From UBA60 sp964587885 (GTDB lineage Archaea; Thermoplasmatota; Poseidoniia; Poseidoniales; Poseidoniaceae), in NCBI GenBank assembly GCA_964587885.1, contig CAZPME010000033.1:1-19739 (forward strand): a stretch of 19,739 nucleotides of DNA, written 5' to 3'. The position numbers were made by a program, and so were the translations under genes. The notes under the pieces were generated by a model that saw only the letters and a program-made list of their open reading frames with translations, searched no databases and was not told the origin of the DNA. How positions within the stretch are numbered: the stretch's first letter is position 1; each line of letters opens with the position of its first letter. Below, in pieces: positions 1 through 7,424 of the stretch.

Positions 1-2
1 CT

Positions 3-71
3 CACATGTTCGGGGAGATGTATGTTGCTCTCGTATTAGTGGCACACATGAAGGGAATCGTTCATGGCTAA
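3..71 (+). CDS. C-terminal end of a truncated membrane protein, possibly cytochrome b-like
   Basis: A reading frame open from the left edge encodes about 22 residues and stops at TAA 69-71. The visible peptide is hydrophobic and contains three histidines (HMFGEMYVALVLVAHMKGIV, then HG and stop). It looks like the last transmembrane helix of a membrane protein; histidines spaced along and at the end of a helix recall b-type cytochromes such as the b561 group. That assignment is inference from a very short piece. The stop lies 8 bases inside the next gene (ATG at 64), so the two would be translationally coupled in one operon that continues to the left of the window. It could also be a chance open frame. 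Confidence 0.4.
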   Translation, partial: HMFGEMYVALVLVAHMKGIVHG

Positions 72-789
72 AGGGACAAAGGGTAACAATCTCATGAATG
101 CGAACACACAGACGAAGCGATACAGGGTTCGGTTTAGAACTTCGACTGTTTCTATAGCCATGATATTATTATTCTCTTTGCTTATTCCGTCCATGGCTGG
201 CTTACCGGGGGGAATCGGTACGGATCAGGCAGACAAAGGCTGTACTTGCCATGGGGTTCAAACCGATGAGGTAGAGATTTCCTTTCAGATGGTCGGCAAT
301 ATCAGCAATATACTTCCCGGTGAAACATATACTATGATTATCAGTGCAATTGGAGGCCCTGAAGAATCCGGCTCTGCCTCTGGCGGTTTCCTCCTCAATA
401 TCGATAGTGGAATTCTAGAAGCAACGGATGATAATGTGTCAATCAACCCCGAGGGGAATGAAGCGACACACAGTTTGTTAGGAAATAGTCAAAGGAGTTG
501 GCAAATTGAATGGGTAGCAGGTTCTAGCAATCTGACGGCATTTACTTTGCGAGTGAACTTTGTCGATGGAGATGGAGCAAGTGGTGATACTGATGATTGG
601 AATATGGCAATGTATTACCTCAAGGAAGATGGCACTTTTACTCAATCATTAGTCGAGCCCGAAGCTCGTTTCATTGCTCCTGAATGGATGCAAGATTTGA
701 TTCTCGTATCTTCTGGATTATTGATGCTATTGCTGACTGCAATCGGCTTATCATCAAAATCCAAGGGCAGGCGAAGGGACTTAGATTGA
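64..789 (+). CDS. secreted, C-terminally anchored protein with CXCH motif (choice-of-anchor-V / Reeler-like)
   Basis: The 241-residue product has a basic N-terminus followed by a hydrophobic segment (about residues 29-46), which acts as a signal peptide or anchor. A GLPGG...DKGCTCHG stretch follows, with C60, C62 and H63. Then comes a roughly 140-residue polar, beta-rich domain with many Ser, Gly and Asp. A C-terminal membrane helix (about 211-230) ends in a basic tail, so the domain faces outside. Gly-Pro-Gly followed by a Cys/His motif and a beta domain resembles choice-of-anchor-V/Reeler-like proteins, some of which carry CXXCH. Here the motif is CXCH, one residue short of the normal heme c site, so heme attachment is uncertain. 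The ATG at 64 has GAAGGGA 8 bases upstream; an ATG at 94 is an alternative start. It ends 10 bases before narG, so it may feed or receive electrons near the nitrate reductase (inference). Confidence 0.7.
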   Translation: MAKGTKGNNLMNANTQTKRYRVRFRTSTVSIAMILLFSLLIPSMAGLPGGIGTDQADKGCTCHGVQTDEVEISFQMVGNISNILPGETYTMIISAIGGPEESGSASGGFLLNIDSGILEATDDNVSINPEGNEATHSLLGNSQRSWQIEWVAGSSNLTAFTLRVNFVDGDGASGDTDDWNMAMYYLKEDGTFTQSLVEPEARFIAPEWMQDLILVSSGLLMLLLTAIGLSSKSKGRRRDLD

Positions 790-793
790 GGTG
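788..793 (+). promoter_or_regulatory. ribosome binding site that favours narG start at 800
   Basis: GAGGTG at 788-793 overlaps the stop codon of the preceding gene and sits 6 bases before ATG 800. The in-frame GTG at 791 lies inside this site, so ATG 800 is the better start. Confidence 0.6.
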
Positions 794-799
794 AAAAAA

Positions 800-3700
800 A
801 TGGGCGATAACAATAGTGGAAGATTTACTTGGTTCAAAAAGGCAAAAGAATCTCGAACATGGGAGAAATTTTACAGAGACCGATGGGCGCATGATTATTC
901 AGTACGCACTAGCCATAGCGTCAACTGTTCAGGCTCTTGCAGTTGGGAAGTTTTTGTCAAGGATGGAATCATCTGCTGGGAATTGCAGAAGGTTGACTGG
1001 CCACAGATTAATGATGAAACTCCGAATTACGAACCAAGGGGGTGTCAAAGAGGCATCTCTGCCTCATGGTATCCATATTCACCTGTGCGTCCAAAGTTTC
1101 CTTATATTCGCAAAAAGTTGTGGAATGCATATCAACGTGCCAAGAGCAAGGGAATGGGGCCGGTTGAAGCATGGGGTAGTATTGTTGATGACCCTGAGTT
1201 ATCCAAGAGTTACAAATCTGCCCGTGGTAAAGCAGGATGGAAAAGAGTTACTTGGGATGAATCTGCTGAACTGATTGCAGCAGGGCAGATTCATACCATC
1301 AAGAAATTCGGGGCTGATCATATTGCGGCTTTCTCGCCTATTCCCGCAATGAGCCAGGTATCCTTTACTTCTGGTCAGCGATATAACCAATTGATGGGAG
1401 GGGTAATGCTTTCCTTCTACGAATGGTATCATGACTTGCCACATATTATGCCTTGGATCTGGGGAGACCAAACCGATGTTGCAGAAAGTGCTGATTGGTA
1501 TCAGGGTACCTATTGGATTGTAATGGGTTCGAATCTGCCAATGACAAGAACCCCTGATGCTCACTTCGCATCCGAGCACAAATACAACGGTGGGAAGATT
1601 ACCAATCTATCGCCTGATTTTTCTGACATCACCAAGTTTGCAGATTTGTGGGTGCAGGTTAAAGAAGGAACAGACAATGCATTTCTCAATGCTTGCATTC
1701 ACGTGATTCTGAAAGAATATCACCACGAAAGGAAATCTGAATATTTCCAATCTTACATCAAACAATATACCAACATGCCCTTCTTGGTCATTCTTGATGA
1801 AGGCAAGGACGGATATGAGAATGGGCGCTTCCTGCGGGCTTCGGATATCAAGACATTTGATGGTGAGGAAAACGCAGAGTGGAAGCCTGTTCAGATTGAA
1901 GCTGGAACCGATGAGATCAAGATTCCAACAGGAACACTTGGTCATCGCTGGGAAGAGGAAAATATTGGACGTTGGAACTTGACCCATCAGGATTCACTGA
2001 CAGGCGAAGAATTCGATCCACTCCTTACTTTCCTAGATCATGACAAGGCAAAGGAAGTATCAGTGGCATTTCCAGATTTTACCAATACCTACGCGGAACT
2101 CGGCAAAACCAAGAGTTCAGGGGACGTCGCAATCAATCGTATCAGAGGAGTCCCAGCCTTTGAGGTAGAAACCAATGATGGTAAAGTCTTGGTAACCACT
2201 ACCTTCGATATGATGATGAGTCAATACGGAGTATCTCGAGGTTTATCTGGTGATTATCCTAAAGACTACGATGATGCTGAGGCACCATTTACACCCGCTT
2301 GGCAAGAGCAGGAGACAGGGGTAAGCAGAGACCTTGCCATTCGTGTTGCTCGAGAATGGGCAGACAATGCTGAAGCTACAGAGGGTAAATCCCTCTTTAT
2401 CACTGGGTCTGGTATTCTTCATTGGTACCATGGTGGCTCATCCACATATCGTGCAGAGGCAATTATGGGCATCATCTGTGGATGTCAGGGTCGCAATGGA
2501 GGAGGCTTCGCCCACTATGTTGGAACCGAGAAGATACGCAACTATGCAGCCATTGGAATGTTAGCAGGAGCCACAGACTGGTATCGTCCACCAAGGCACG
2601 CGAACAGCACTTCTTGGCAATATTTCCATACTGACCAATGGAGGTATGATGGAATGCCATTGACTCCACTATGGTCTCCAAATGCAAAGCATATGAAAGC
2701 ACATGGAAATCATTCCGCCGATATCAATCACTTAGCAGTGAGAGCAGGATGGCTACCCTTCTACCCCCAGTTCGACAAGTTGAATCCGATCAAAGTCTAT
2801 GACATGGCGATTGCAGCAGGCTGTAAGGACGATTCTGAAGTTGGCGGTTGGATTGCGAAACAGTTCAAAGATGGAAAACTTGATTTCGCGTTAAGTGATA
2901 TTGACGCAAATGCGAATCACCCGAAGGTACTAACAATCTGGCGTGGGAACCTTTTCGGTACCAGCACCCGAGGACAAGAATATGGACAGAAGTATCTTCT
3001 TGGAACCCATGACAACGTGCTTGGAGGTGAACGTTCACAAGAGATGGTTGAAGAAGTGAAATGGCATGATAAGGTTGAAGTTGGAAAACTCGATTTGGTA
3101 GTATCTTTCAATTTGAGAATGGATTCAAGTGCGAATTATGCCGATGTGGTTCTTCCAACTGCTCATTGGTATGAAAAGCATGATCTTGCTTGCACTGACT
3201 TGCATTCTTTCTTCCATCCTTTCAACCCAGCACATGACCCACCTTGGGAATGTAAATCGGATTGGGATGGATTCAAATTCTTAGCTAAAAAATTCTCTGA
3301 AATGGCATCTGAATATTTCGATGAACCAGTAAAAGAGGTGGTGATGACCGCATTACAGACGGATTCACCCGATGAAATGGCTCAACCATTAGGGGAAATC
3401 AAGGATTGGAGAAAGGGAGAATGCGATGCAATTTCAGGAAAAACTTTCCCTAATGTAAATGTGGTAGAAAGAGACTATTCAAAACTCTACGAGATGTTAA
3501 CTACAGTCGGGCCACTTGGTTGTCAAGAAGAGGGATATGGTGCAAAGGGCATCAATTTCGATTTAACAGAGACATACGAAGCCCTCATGACAAATCGCGC
3601 TGTTGGAGAGAAAGACGGTAGACCCGATATTTCAACTGCAAAGCAGGTCGCAGAAACTATTCTACGAATTTCACCTGAAAGTGATGGAGAAGTTTCGCAC

Positions 3701-4558
3701 AAAATATTCTTGAATTTGGAGAAGAGAGTGGGGCTACCACTTGCAGATATGGTCGAGCATGAGCGGGAAATCGCTCATTCATATATTGACCTCTCCAGTC
3801 AACCGAGAAGGTCGATTACCTCCCCACATTGGAGCGCTATTGAATCATCGGGCAGAACCTACGGTCCTTGGACAATGAACATTGAGAAACTGAAACCATG
3901 GCACACTTTGACAGGTAGACAGGCGATATACTTCGATCATCAAGGATTCCGTGACCTTGGAGAGGCGTTGCCAACATACAAGCCACCAGTTGATACTGTG
4001 GCAATTGGTGACTTGCCGATGGAAGAAGTGGAAAATGGTAATGCCAAATTACTTCGATTCCTAACACCTCATGGTAAATGGCAGATTCATTCCAGTTTCA
4101 GAGATACCTGGCAGATGACCAATCTGTTCAGAGGAGGACCTTTGTGCTGGTTGAATGATGATGATGCTGCAGAGATTGGAGTGGAAGACAACGACTGGGT
4201 TGAGGTATTCACCAACAACGGAATTCAAGTTGCAAGAGCGGTGATCAGCCATACAATCAAGCGAGAAATGTGCATTGTTTATCATCAAAATGAGAGACAC
4301 GTGAATGTACCATTTTCACCGTTAGCGAAAAAGCATGGAACAACTGATCTTCGAGGAGGAGGAAATAATGCCCCTACTCGAGTCATGATGAATCCAGCTA
4401 CTATGATTGGAGGATATGGGCAATTTTCGTACTTCGTGAATTACCTTGGTCCAAGTCCATCTGAGAGAGACATGGGTGTCTTGGTTAGAAAGATGCCTCT
4501 GGTAAATGGAAAAGCCATCTATGAAGAGAAAGATCTTCATTTATTGAAGGGGGAGTGA
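800..4558 (+). CDS. narG: respiratory nitrate reductase alpha subunit (Mo-bisMGD), cytoplasmic type
   Basis: NarG reduces nitrate to nitrite at a molybdenum bis-MGD centre in the NarGHI complex. The 1252-residue product is colinear with E. coli NarG (about 1247 residues). Counting from the in-frame GTG at 791, the FS0 iron-sulfur ligands are H42, C46, C50 and C85 (HSVNCSGSC, then RGCQRG), exactly 7 below the E. coli positions as I remember them. The Mo-ligand Asp is D215 in EWYHDLP, again offset by 7 from D222. GSNLPMTRTPDAHF and the C-terminal dinucleotide-binding region (FLTPHGKWQIHS, MIGGYG) are intact. The N-terminus has no twin-arginine motif or hydrophobic segment, so the active site should face the cytoplasm, unlike the exported NarG of haloarchaea. 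It is 3 bases upstream of narH. Confidence 0.97.
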   Translation: MGDNNSGRFTWFKKAKESRTWEKFYRDRWAHDYSVRTSHSVNCSGSCSWEVFVKDGIICWELQKVDWPQINDETPNYEPRGCQRGISASWYPYSPVRPKFPYIRKKLWNAYQRAKSKGMGPVEAWGSIVDDPELSKSYKSARGKAGWKRVTWDESAELIAAGQIHTIKKFGADHIAAFSPIPAMSQVSFTSGQRYNQLMGGVMLSFYEWYHDLPHIMPWIWGDQTDVAESADWYQGTYWIVMGSNLPMTRTPDAHFASEHKYNGGKITNLSPDFSDITKFADLWVQVKEGTDNAFLNACIHVILKEYHHERKSEYFQSYIKQYTNMPFLVILDEGKDGYENGRFLRASDIKTFDGEENAEWKPVQIEAGTDEIKIPTGTLGHRWEEENIGRWNLTHQDSLTGEEFDPLLTFLDHDKAKEVSVAFPDFTNTYAELGKTKSSGDVAINRIRGVPAFEVETNDGKVLVTTTFDMMMSQYGVSRGLSGDYPKDYDDAEAPFTPAWQEQETGVSRDLAIRVAREWADNAEATEGKSLFITGSGILHWYHGGSSTYRAEAIMGIICGCQGRNGGGFAHYVGTEKIRNYAAIGMLAGATDWYRPPRHANSTSWQYFHTDQWRYDGMPLTPLWSPNAKHMKAHGNHSADINHLAVRAGWLPFYPQFDKLNPIKVYDMAIAAGCKDDSEVGGWIAKQFKDGKLDFALSDIDANANHPKVLTIWRGNLFGTSTRGQEYGQKYLLGTHDNVLGGERSQEMVEEVKWHDKVEVGKLDLVVSFNLRMDSSANYADVVLPTAHWYEKHDLACTDLHSFFHPFNPAHDPPWECKSDWDGFKFLAKKFSEMASEYFDEPVKEVVMTALQTDSPDEMAQPLGEIKDWRKGECDAISGKTFPNVNVVERDYSKLYEMLTTVGPLGCQEEGYGAKGINFDLTETYEALMTNRAVGEKDGRPDISTAKQVAETILRISPESDGEVSHKIFLNLEKRVGLPLADMVEHEREIAHSYIDLSSQPRRSITSPHWSAIESSGRTYGPWTMNIEKLKPWHTLTGRQAIYFDHQGFRDLGEALPTYKPPVDTVAIGDLPMEEVENGNAKLLRFLTPHGKWQIHSSFRDTWQMTNLFRGGPLCWLNDDDAAEIGVEDNDWVEVFTNNGIQVARAVISHTIKREMCIVYHQNERHVNVPFSPLAKKHGTTDLRGGGNNAPTRVMMNPATMIGGYGQFSYFVNYLGPSPSERDMGVLVRKMPLVNGKAIYEEKDLHLLKGE

Positions 4559-4561
4559 AAT

Positions 4562-6106
4562 ATGCAAATCGGTCAACAAATGGGAATGGTATTCAACATG
4601 GACAAATGTCTGGGATGTAATACCTGTACAGTTGCTTGTAAGAATATCTGGACCAATCGTGAAGGCGCTAAATACATGTTCTGGAACAATGTCGAAACAA
4701 AGCCTGGTATTGGTTATCCCAAGGAGTGGGAGAATCAGGAAGAATATCGAGGCGGATGGGTACTGACTGGCAAGAAAAGAAAGCCACTAAAGCTTCGAAT
4801 TGCTCCGAAATGGCTAGAACTCGTCAATCTCTTTTACAATCCACACCAGCCAGAAATGAAGGACTACGTTGGTGACACGGGCACTTACACTTTCACCTAT
4901 GAAGACCTTCACTCACCAACACAGATGACTCAACAACCTGTTGCAAGACCCAAATCTGAAGTCACTGGAGAAGAGAATGTGAAACCCAACTGGGGAGTCA
5001 ATTGGGAAGATAATGCTGCAGGTGCAAATACCACTGGACATTGGGATGTCAATTTCGATGATATGACTGCAGAAGAAAGGAAGGCTTTCTTACAATATCA
5101 GGATTCTTTCATGATATATCTCCCAAGAATATGCAATCACTGTGCTAACCCCGCCTGCGTGGGTGCATGCCCGTCTGGGGCTGCTCACAAGCGAGAGGAA
5201 GATGGAGTAGTGCTGATCGACCAAGACCGTTGTCGAGGGTGGAGGTATTGTGTTTCTGCTTGTCCATACAAGAAACCGTACTACAACTGGAGAAGTGGGA
5301 AGATGGAGAAGTGCATACTTTGTTATCCACGATTGGAGACAAGCCAACCTCCAGCCTGTTTCCATGCTTGCCCTGGAAGAATTCGCTATATGGGGCCAAT
5401 AATGGTTGACAATGACCGTGTGATGGAGGCCGCAACCGCTGACGAGAAGGACTTGGTCTCGCTTCATCGTAGCATCATTCTTAACCCTCATGACCCCGAG
5501 GTAATCAAGCAGGCCAAGAAACAGGGAATATCGGATGCTTGGCTTGATGCCGCTCAACGTTCTCCTGTATACCGAATGTTCGTTGAATGGAAGATTGCCT
5601 TGCCTCTCCATCCTGAATTCAGAACTGTACCTAACTTGTTCTACATCCCACCGGAAAGCCCTGTTGCCTCAGTATTGGATGATAGAGGCAAGAGGTCGGC
5701 GACAGATGAAGAATCAGTTCTTCCAACATTGGATAATTTCCGGGTACCCATCAAATATCTCGCAACAATGTTTGCTGCAGGAAACGTAGACGAAGTGAAA
5801 ACAGCCTTGATTAGACAATTGGCAGTTAGAACTTATCGAAGAAGTATCCGTGTTGATGGAAAGGCTGACCTCAAATCTCTGAAAAAGGCTGGATTGAGCG
5901 AACAAGACGCTATTGATATGCACAGACTTCTCTCTCTGGCTTTCCTTGATGAGAGATTTGTAGTTCCATCAACACGTCGTGAGCAAGACCCAAACACCAG
6001 CCCCTTCACCGAACGCGGTTTCACTGGTTTCAGCAAGATGAACCCACACGACATGAAGAGAAGGGAATTCATGCACCTTGATTTGCAAGGAGATCAGGTG
6101 ATTTGA
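4562..6106 (+). CDS. narH: respiratory nitrate reductase beta subunit (iron-sulfur)
   Basis: NarH carries electrons from NarI to NarG through four iron-sulfur clusters. The 514 residues match the E. coli length (512). Visible cysteine groups are C16/C19/C22/C26 (CLGCNTCTVAC); C191/C194/C199/C203 (CNHCANPACVGAC); C224-W227-C230-C234 (CRGWRYCVSAC); and C251/C254/C266/C270 (CILC...CFHAC). Trp227 replaces a cysteine, the known signature of the [3Fe-4S] cluster in respiratory NarH. Between the first two groups lies the NarH-specific insert of about 160 residues. GGGGGAGTGA at 4549-4558 overlaps the narG stop and is 3 bases from the ATG, giving tight coupling to narG. The narJ ATG follows directly on the stop codon. 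Confidence 0.97.
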   Translation: MQIGQQMGMVFNMDKCLGCNTCTVACKNIWTNREGAKYMFWNNVETKPGIGYPKEWENQEEYRGGWVLTGKKRKPLKLRIAPKWLELVNLFYNPHQPEMKDYVGDTGTYTFTYEDLHSPTQMTQQPVARPKSEVTGEENVKPNWGVNWEDNAAGANTTGHWDVNFDDMTAEERKAFLQYQDSFMIYLPRICNHCANPACVGACPSGAAHKREEDGVVLIDQDRCRGWRYCVSACPYKKPYYNWRSGKMEKCILCYPRLETSQPPACFHACPGRIRYMGPIMVDNDRVMEAATADEKDLVSLHRSIILNPHDPEVIKQAKKQGISDAWLDAAQRSPVYRMFVEWKIALPLHPEFRTVPNLFYIPPESPVASVLDDRGKRSATDEESVLPTLDNFRVPIKYLATMFAAGNVDEVKTALIRQLAVRTYRRSIRVDGKADLKSLKKAGLSEQDAIDMHRLLSLAFLDERFVVPSTRREQDPNTSPFTERGFTGFSKMNPHDMKRREFMHLDLQGDQVI

Positions 6107-6709
6107 ATGATGGCGAGTAATGTTTCATCAATCGACGAAGAATTACTGGCTGATTCATATTTGCTTTCATCCGTTCTCTTTGTTAATCCCGAGAAGATGG
6201 AAAAAGAATCAACTGATGATAGAATTCAGAATCTTTGTCTTAATCTCAAAGAAGCTGGGCTTGATGATATTGCGACGCAGTTTGAAAAGTTCCATGCTAA
6301 ATTGTGGGGAATTTCTGAAGAAGAGCATCTTTTCGCACTGGAGATGACGCCTTCTTCGCCCCCTTACCTTGGCCATTACGGCTTCGATGCTCCCAAAACT
6401 TGTGGGGAGATCGGTGTCAGTGAACGGAATATGTACATGATTGAAGTTGCAGCCGTGTACAAGCATTATGGAATCCAAATGGAACATGGTGAAATGCCGG
6501 ATTACTTTCCGGCAATCTGTGAATTCATGGCCATTTCATTGGCCGAAGAAGATGAAGAAGCCAGAAGATTACGTAGTGGCTTCATCAATTCATTAGTCAA
6601 GCCATTTTTGCCAAAGTTCATCGACGGCCTAGGCACCAAGCCTTGGGCGCATATTGTTTCAGCAGTAGAGATGTTAACAATGATTGAAAACCCAGGAGAA
6701 GAGGAATAA
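6107..6709 (+). CDS. narJ: nitrate reductase assembly chaperone (delta subunit)
   Basis: NarJ is a cytoplasmic chaperone of the NarJ/TorD family. It binds NarG and supports insertion of the molybdenum cofactor and of FS0 before the complex docks on NarI. The product is 200 residues, acidic and helical, without membrane segments. Family features are ALEMTPSSPPYLGHYGF in the middle and a MPDYFPAICEFMA segment matching the 'DHLP..LEFLA'-type motif of the family. The start is ATG 6107, directly after the narH stop; a second ATG at 6110 is equally possible, with GGTGA at 6097-6101 upstream of both. Its position between narH and narI is the classical narGHJI order and strengthens the call. The primary sequence is less conserved than the rest of the operon. 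Confidence 0.93.
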   Translation: MMASNVSSIDEELLADSYLLSSVLFVNPEKMEKESTDDRIQNLCLNLKEAGLDDIATQFEKFHAKLWGISEEEHLFALEMTPSSPPYLGHYGFDAPKTCGEIGVSERNMYMIEVAAVYKHYGIQMEHGEMPDYFPAICEFMAISLAEEDEEARRLRSGFINSLVKPFLPKFIDGLGTKPWAHIVSAVEMLTMIENPGEEE

Positions 6710-6711
6710 TA

Positions 6712-7395
6712 ATGTATTGGAATGAGATGTTTTTTCTAGCTTTGCCGTATATCACACTACTGCTATTCTTCATAGTTCCCATATGGAGGGCATTTTCTGG
6801 ACAGTGGGCATGGTCTGCCAGAGGAGATTATGGTTGGACTCCAAGGCCTAGTGGTTTCTTTGGCCGCGAATCAATGGGCATGGCTGCATTGTCATTGCAT
6901 TGGGGCGTAATCATCCTCATCTTTGGGCATCTGTTCCTAGGAATAGTAGGTGCTTTGTGGGGGCCAATAATTCTAGTCGATTATTTCAGATGGGTTGGAA
7001 TGATTGGAGGACTGATGTTCCTTTATGGCTTGGTTGTAGCTTTGATTAGGAGGATTGTCATTCCAGAGGTCAGAGTGATGAGTATGGTCGAGGATTACGT
7101 GATTCTTTGTTTATTGATCAGTGCAACAGCATCATCTCTTTGGTTAGTTATCATTGATGGCCAATGGGGAATGTCTTCTACTGTTTTTCCTTGGCTTGAG
7201 TCGGTGCTCTCTTTCAATCCTGATGCCTCGGGAATGGCGGGTGCTCCACTCTTGACCAAGATACATATCGTGGTCAGTATGCTGTTCTTTTGCTACGTAC
7301 CTTTCACAAAAATGGTGCACATTTGGAGTTATCCTTACGCCTACATAACTCGTCCATTCATCTTATTGCGTGAGCGCGGAAGATGGGTTCGTTAA
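6712..7395 (+). CDS. narI: respiratory nitrate reductase gamma subunit (diheme cytochrome b)
   Basis: NarI anchors NarGH to the membrane, oxidises quinol and passes electrons through two b-type hemes. The 227 residues (E. coli 225) show five hydrophobic segments. The four expected heme histidines are H63, H73, H185 and H203; the spacings of 10 and 18 are those of the E. coli ligands H56/H66 and H187/H205. The fold-specific PSGFFGRESMG segment precedes the first pair, and the protein ends in a basic cytoplasmic tail, as expected. It begins 2 bases after narJ. With NarG lacking an export signal, quinol would be oxidised on the outer side and nitrate reduced inside, so the complex should contribute to proton motive force. 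Confidence 0.96.
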   Translation: MYWNEMFFLALPYITLLLFFIVPIWRAFSGQWAWSARGDYGWTPRPSGFFGRESMGMAALSLHWGVIILIFGHLFLGIVGALWGPIILVDYFRWVGMIGGLMFLYGLVVALIRRIVIPEVRVMSMVEDYVILCLLISATASSLWLVIIDGQWGMSSTVFPWLESVLSFNPDASGMAGAPLLTKIHIVVSMLFFCYVPFTKMVHIWSYPYAYITRPFILLRERGRWVR

Positions 7396-7424
7396 GTGGA
7401 ATGAACTAATGAACAAATGTGATA

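Noticed and set aside
791..4558. Twin-arginine export signal on NarG
   Set aside because: The N-terminus (GTG or ATG start) has no RR-x-F-L motif and no following hydrophobic stretch, so export of NarG is not supported.
5090..5611. A 173-codon open frame on the - strand opposite narH
   Set aside because: It lies wholly inside the well-conserved narH gene and has no recognisable domain; it is a shadow of narH. The same holds for other long antisense frames over narG, narK and nrdJ.
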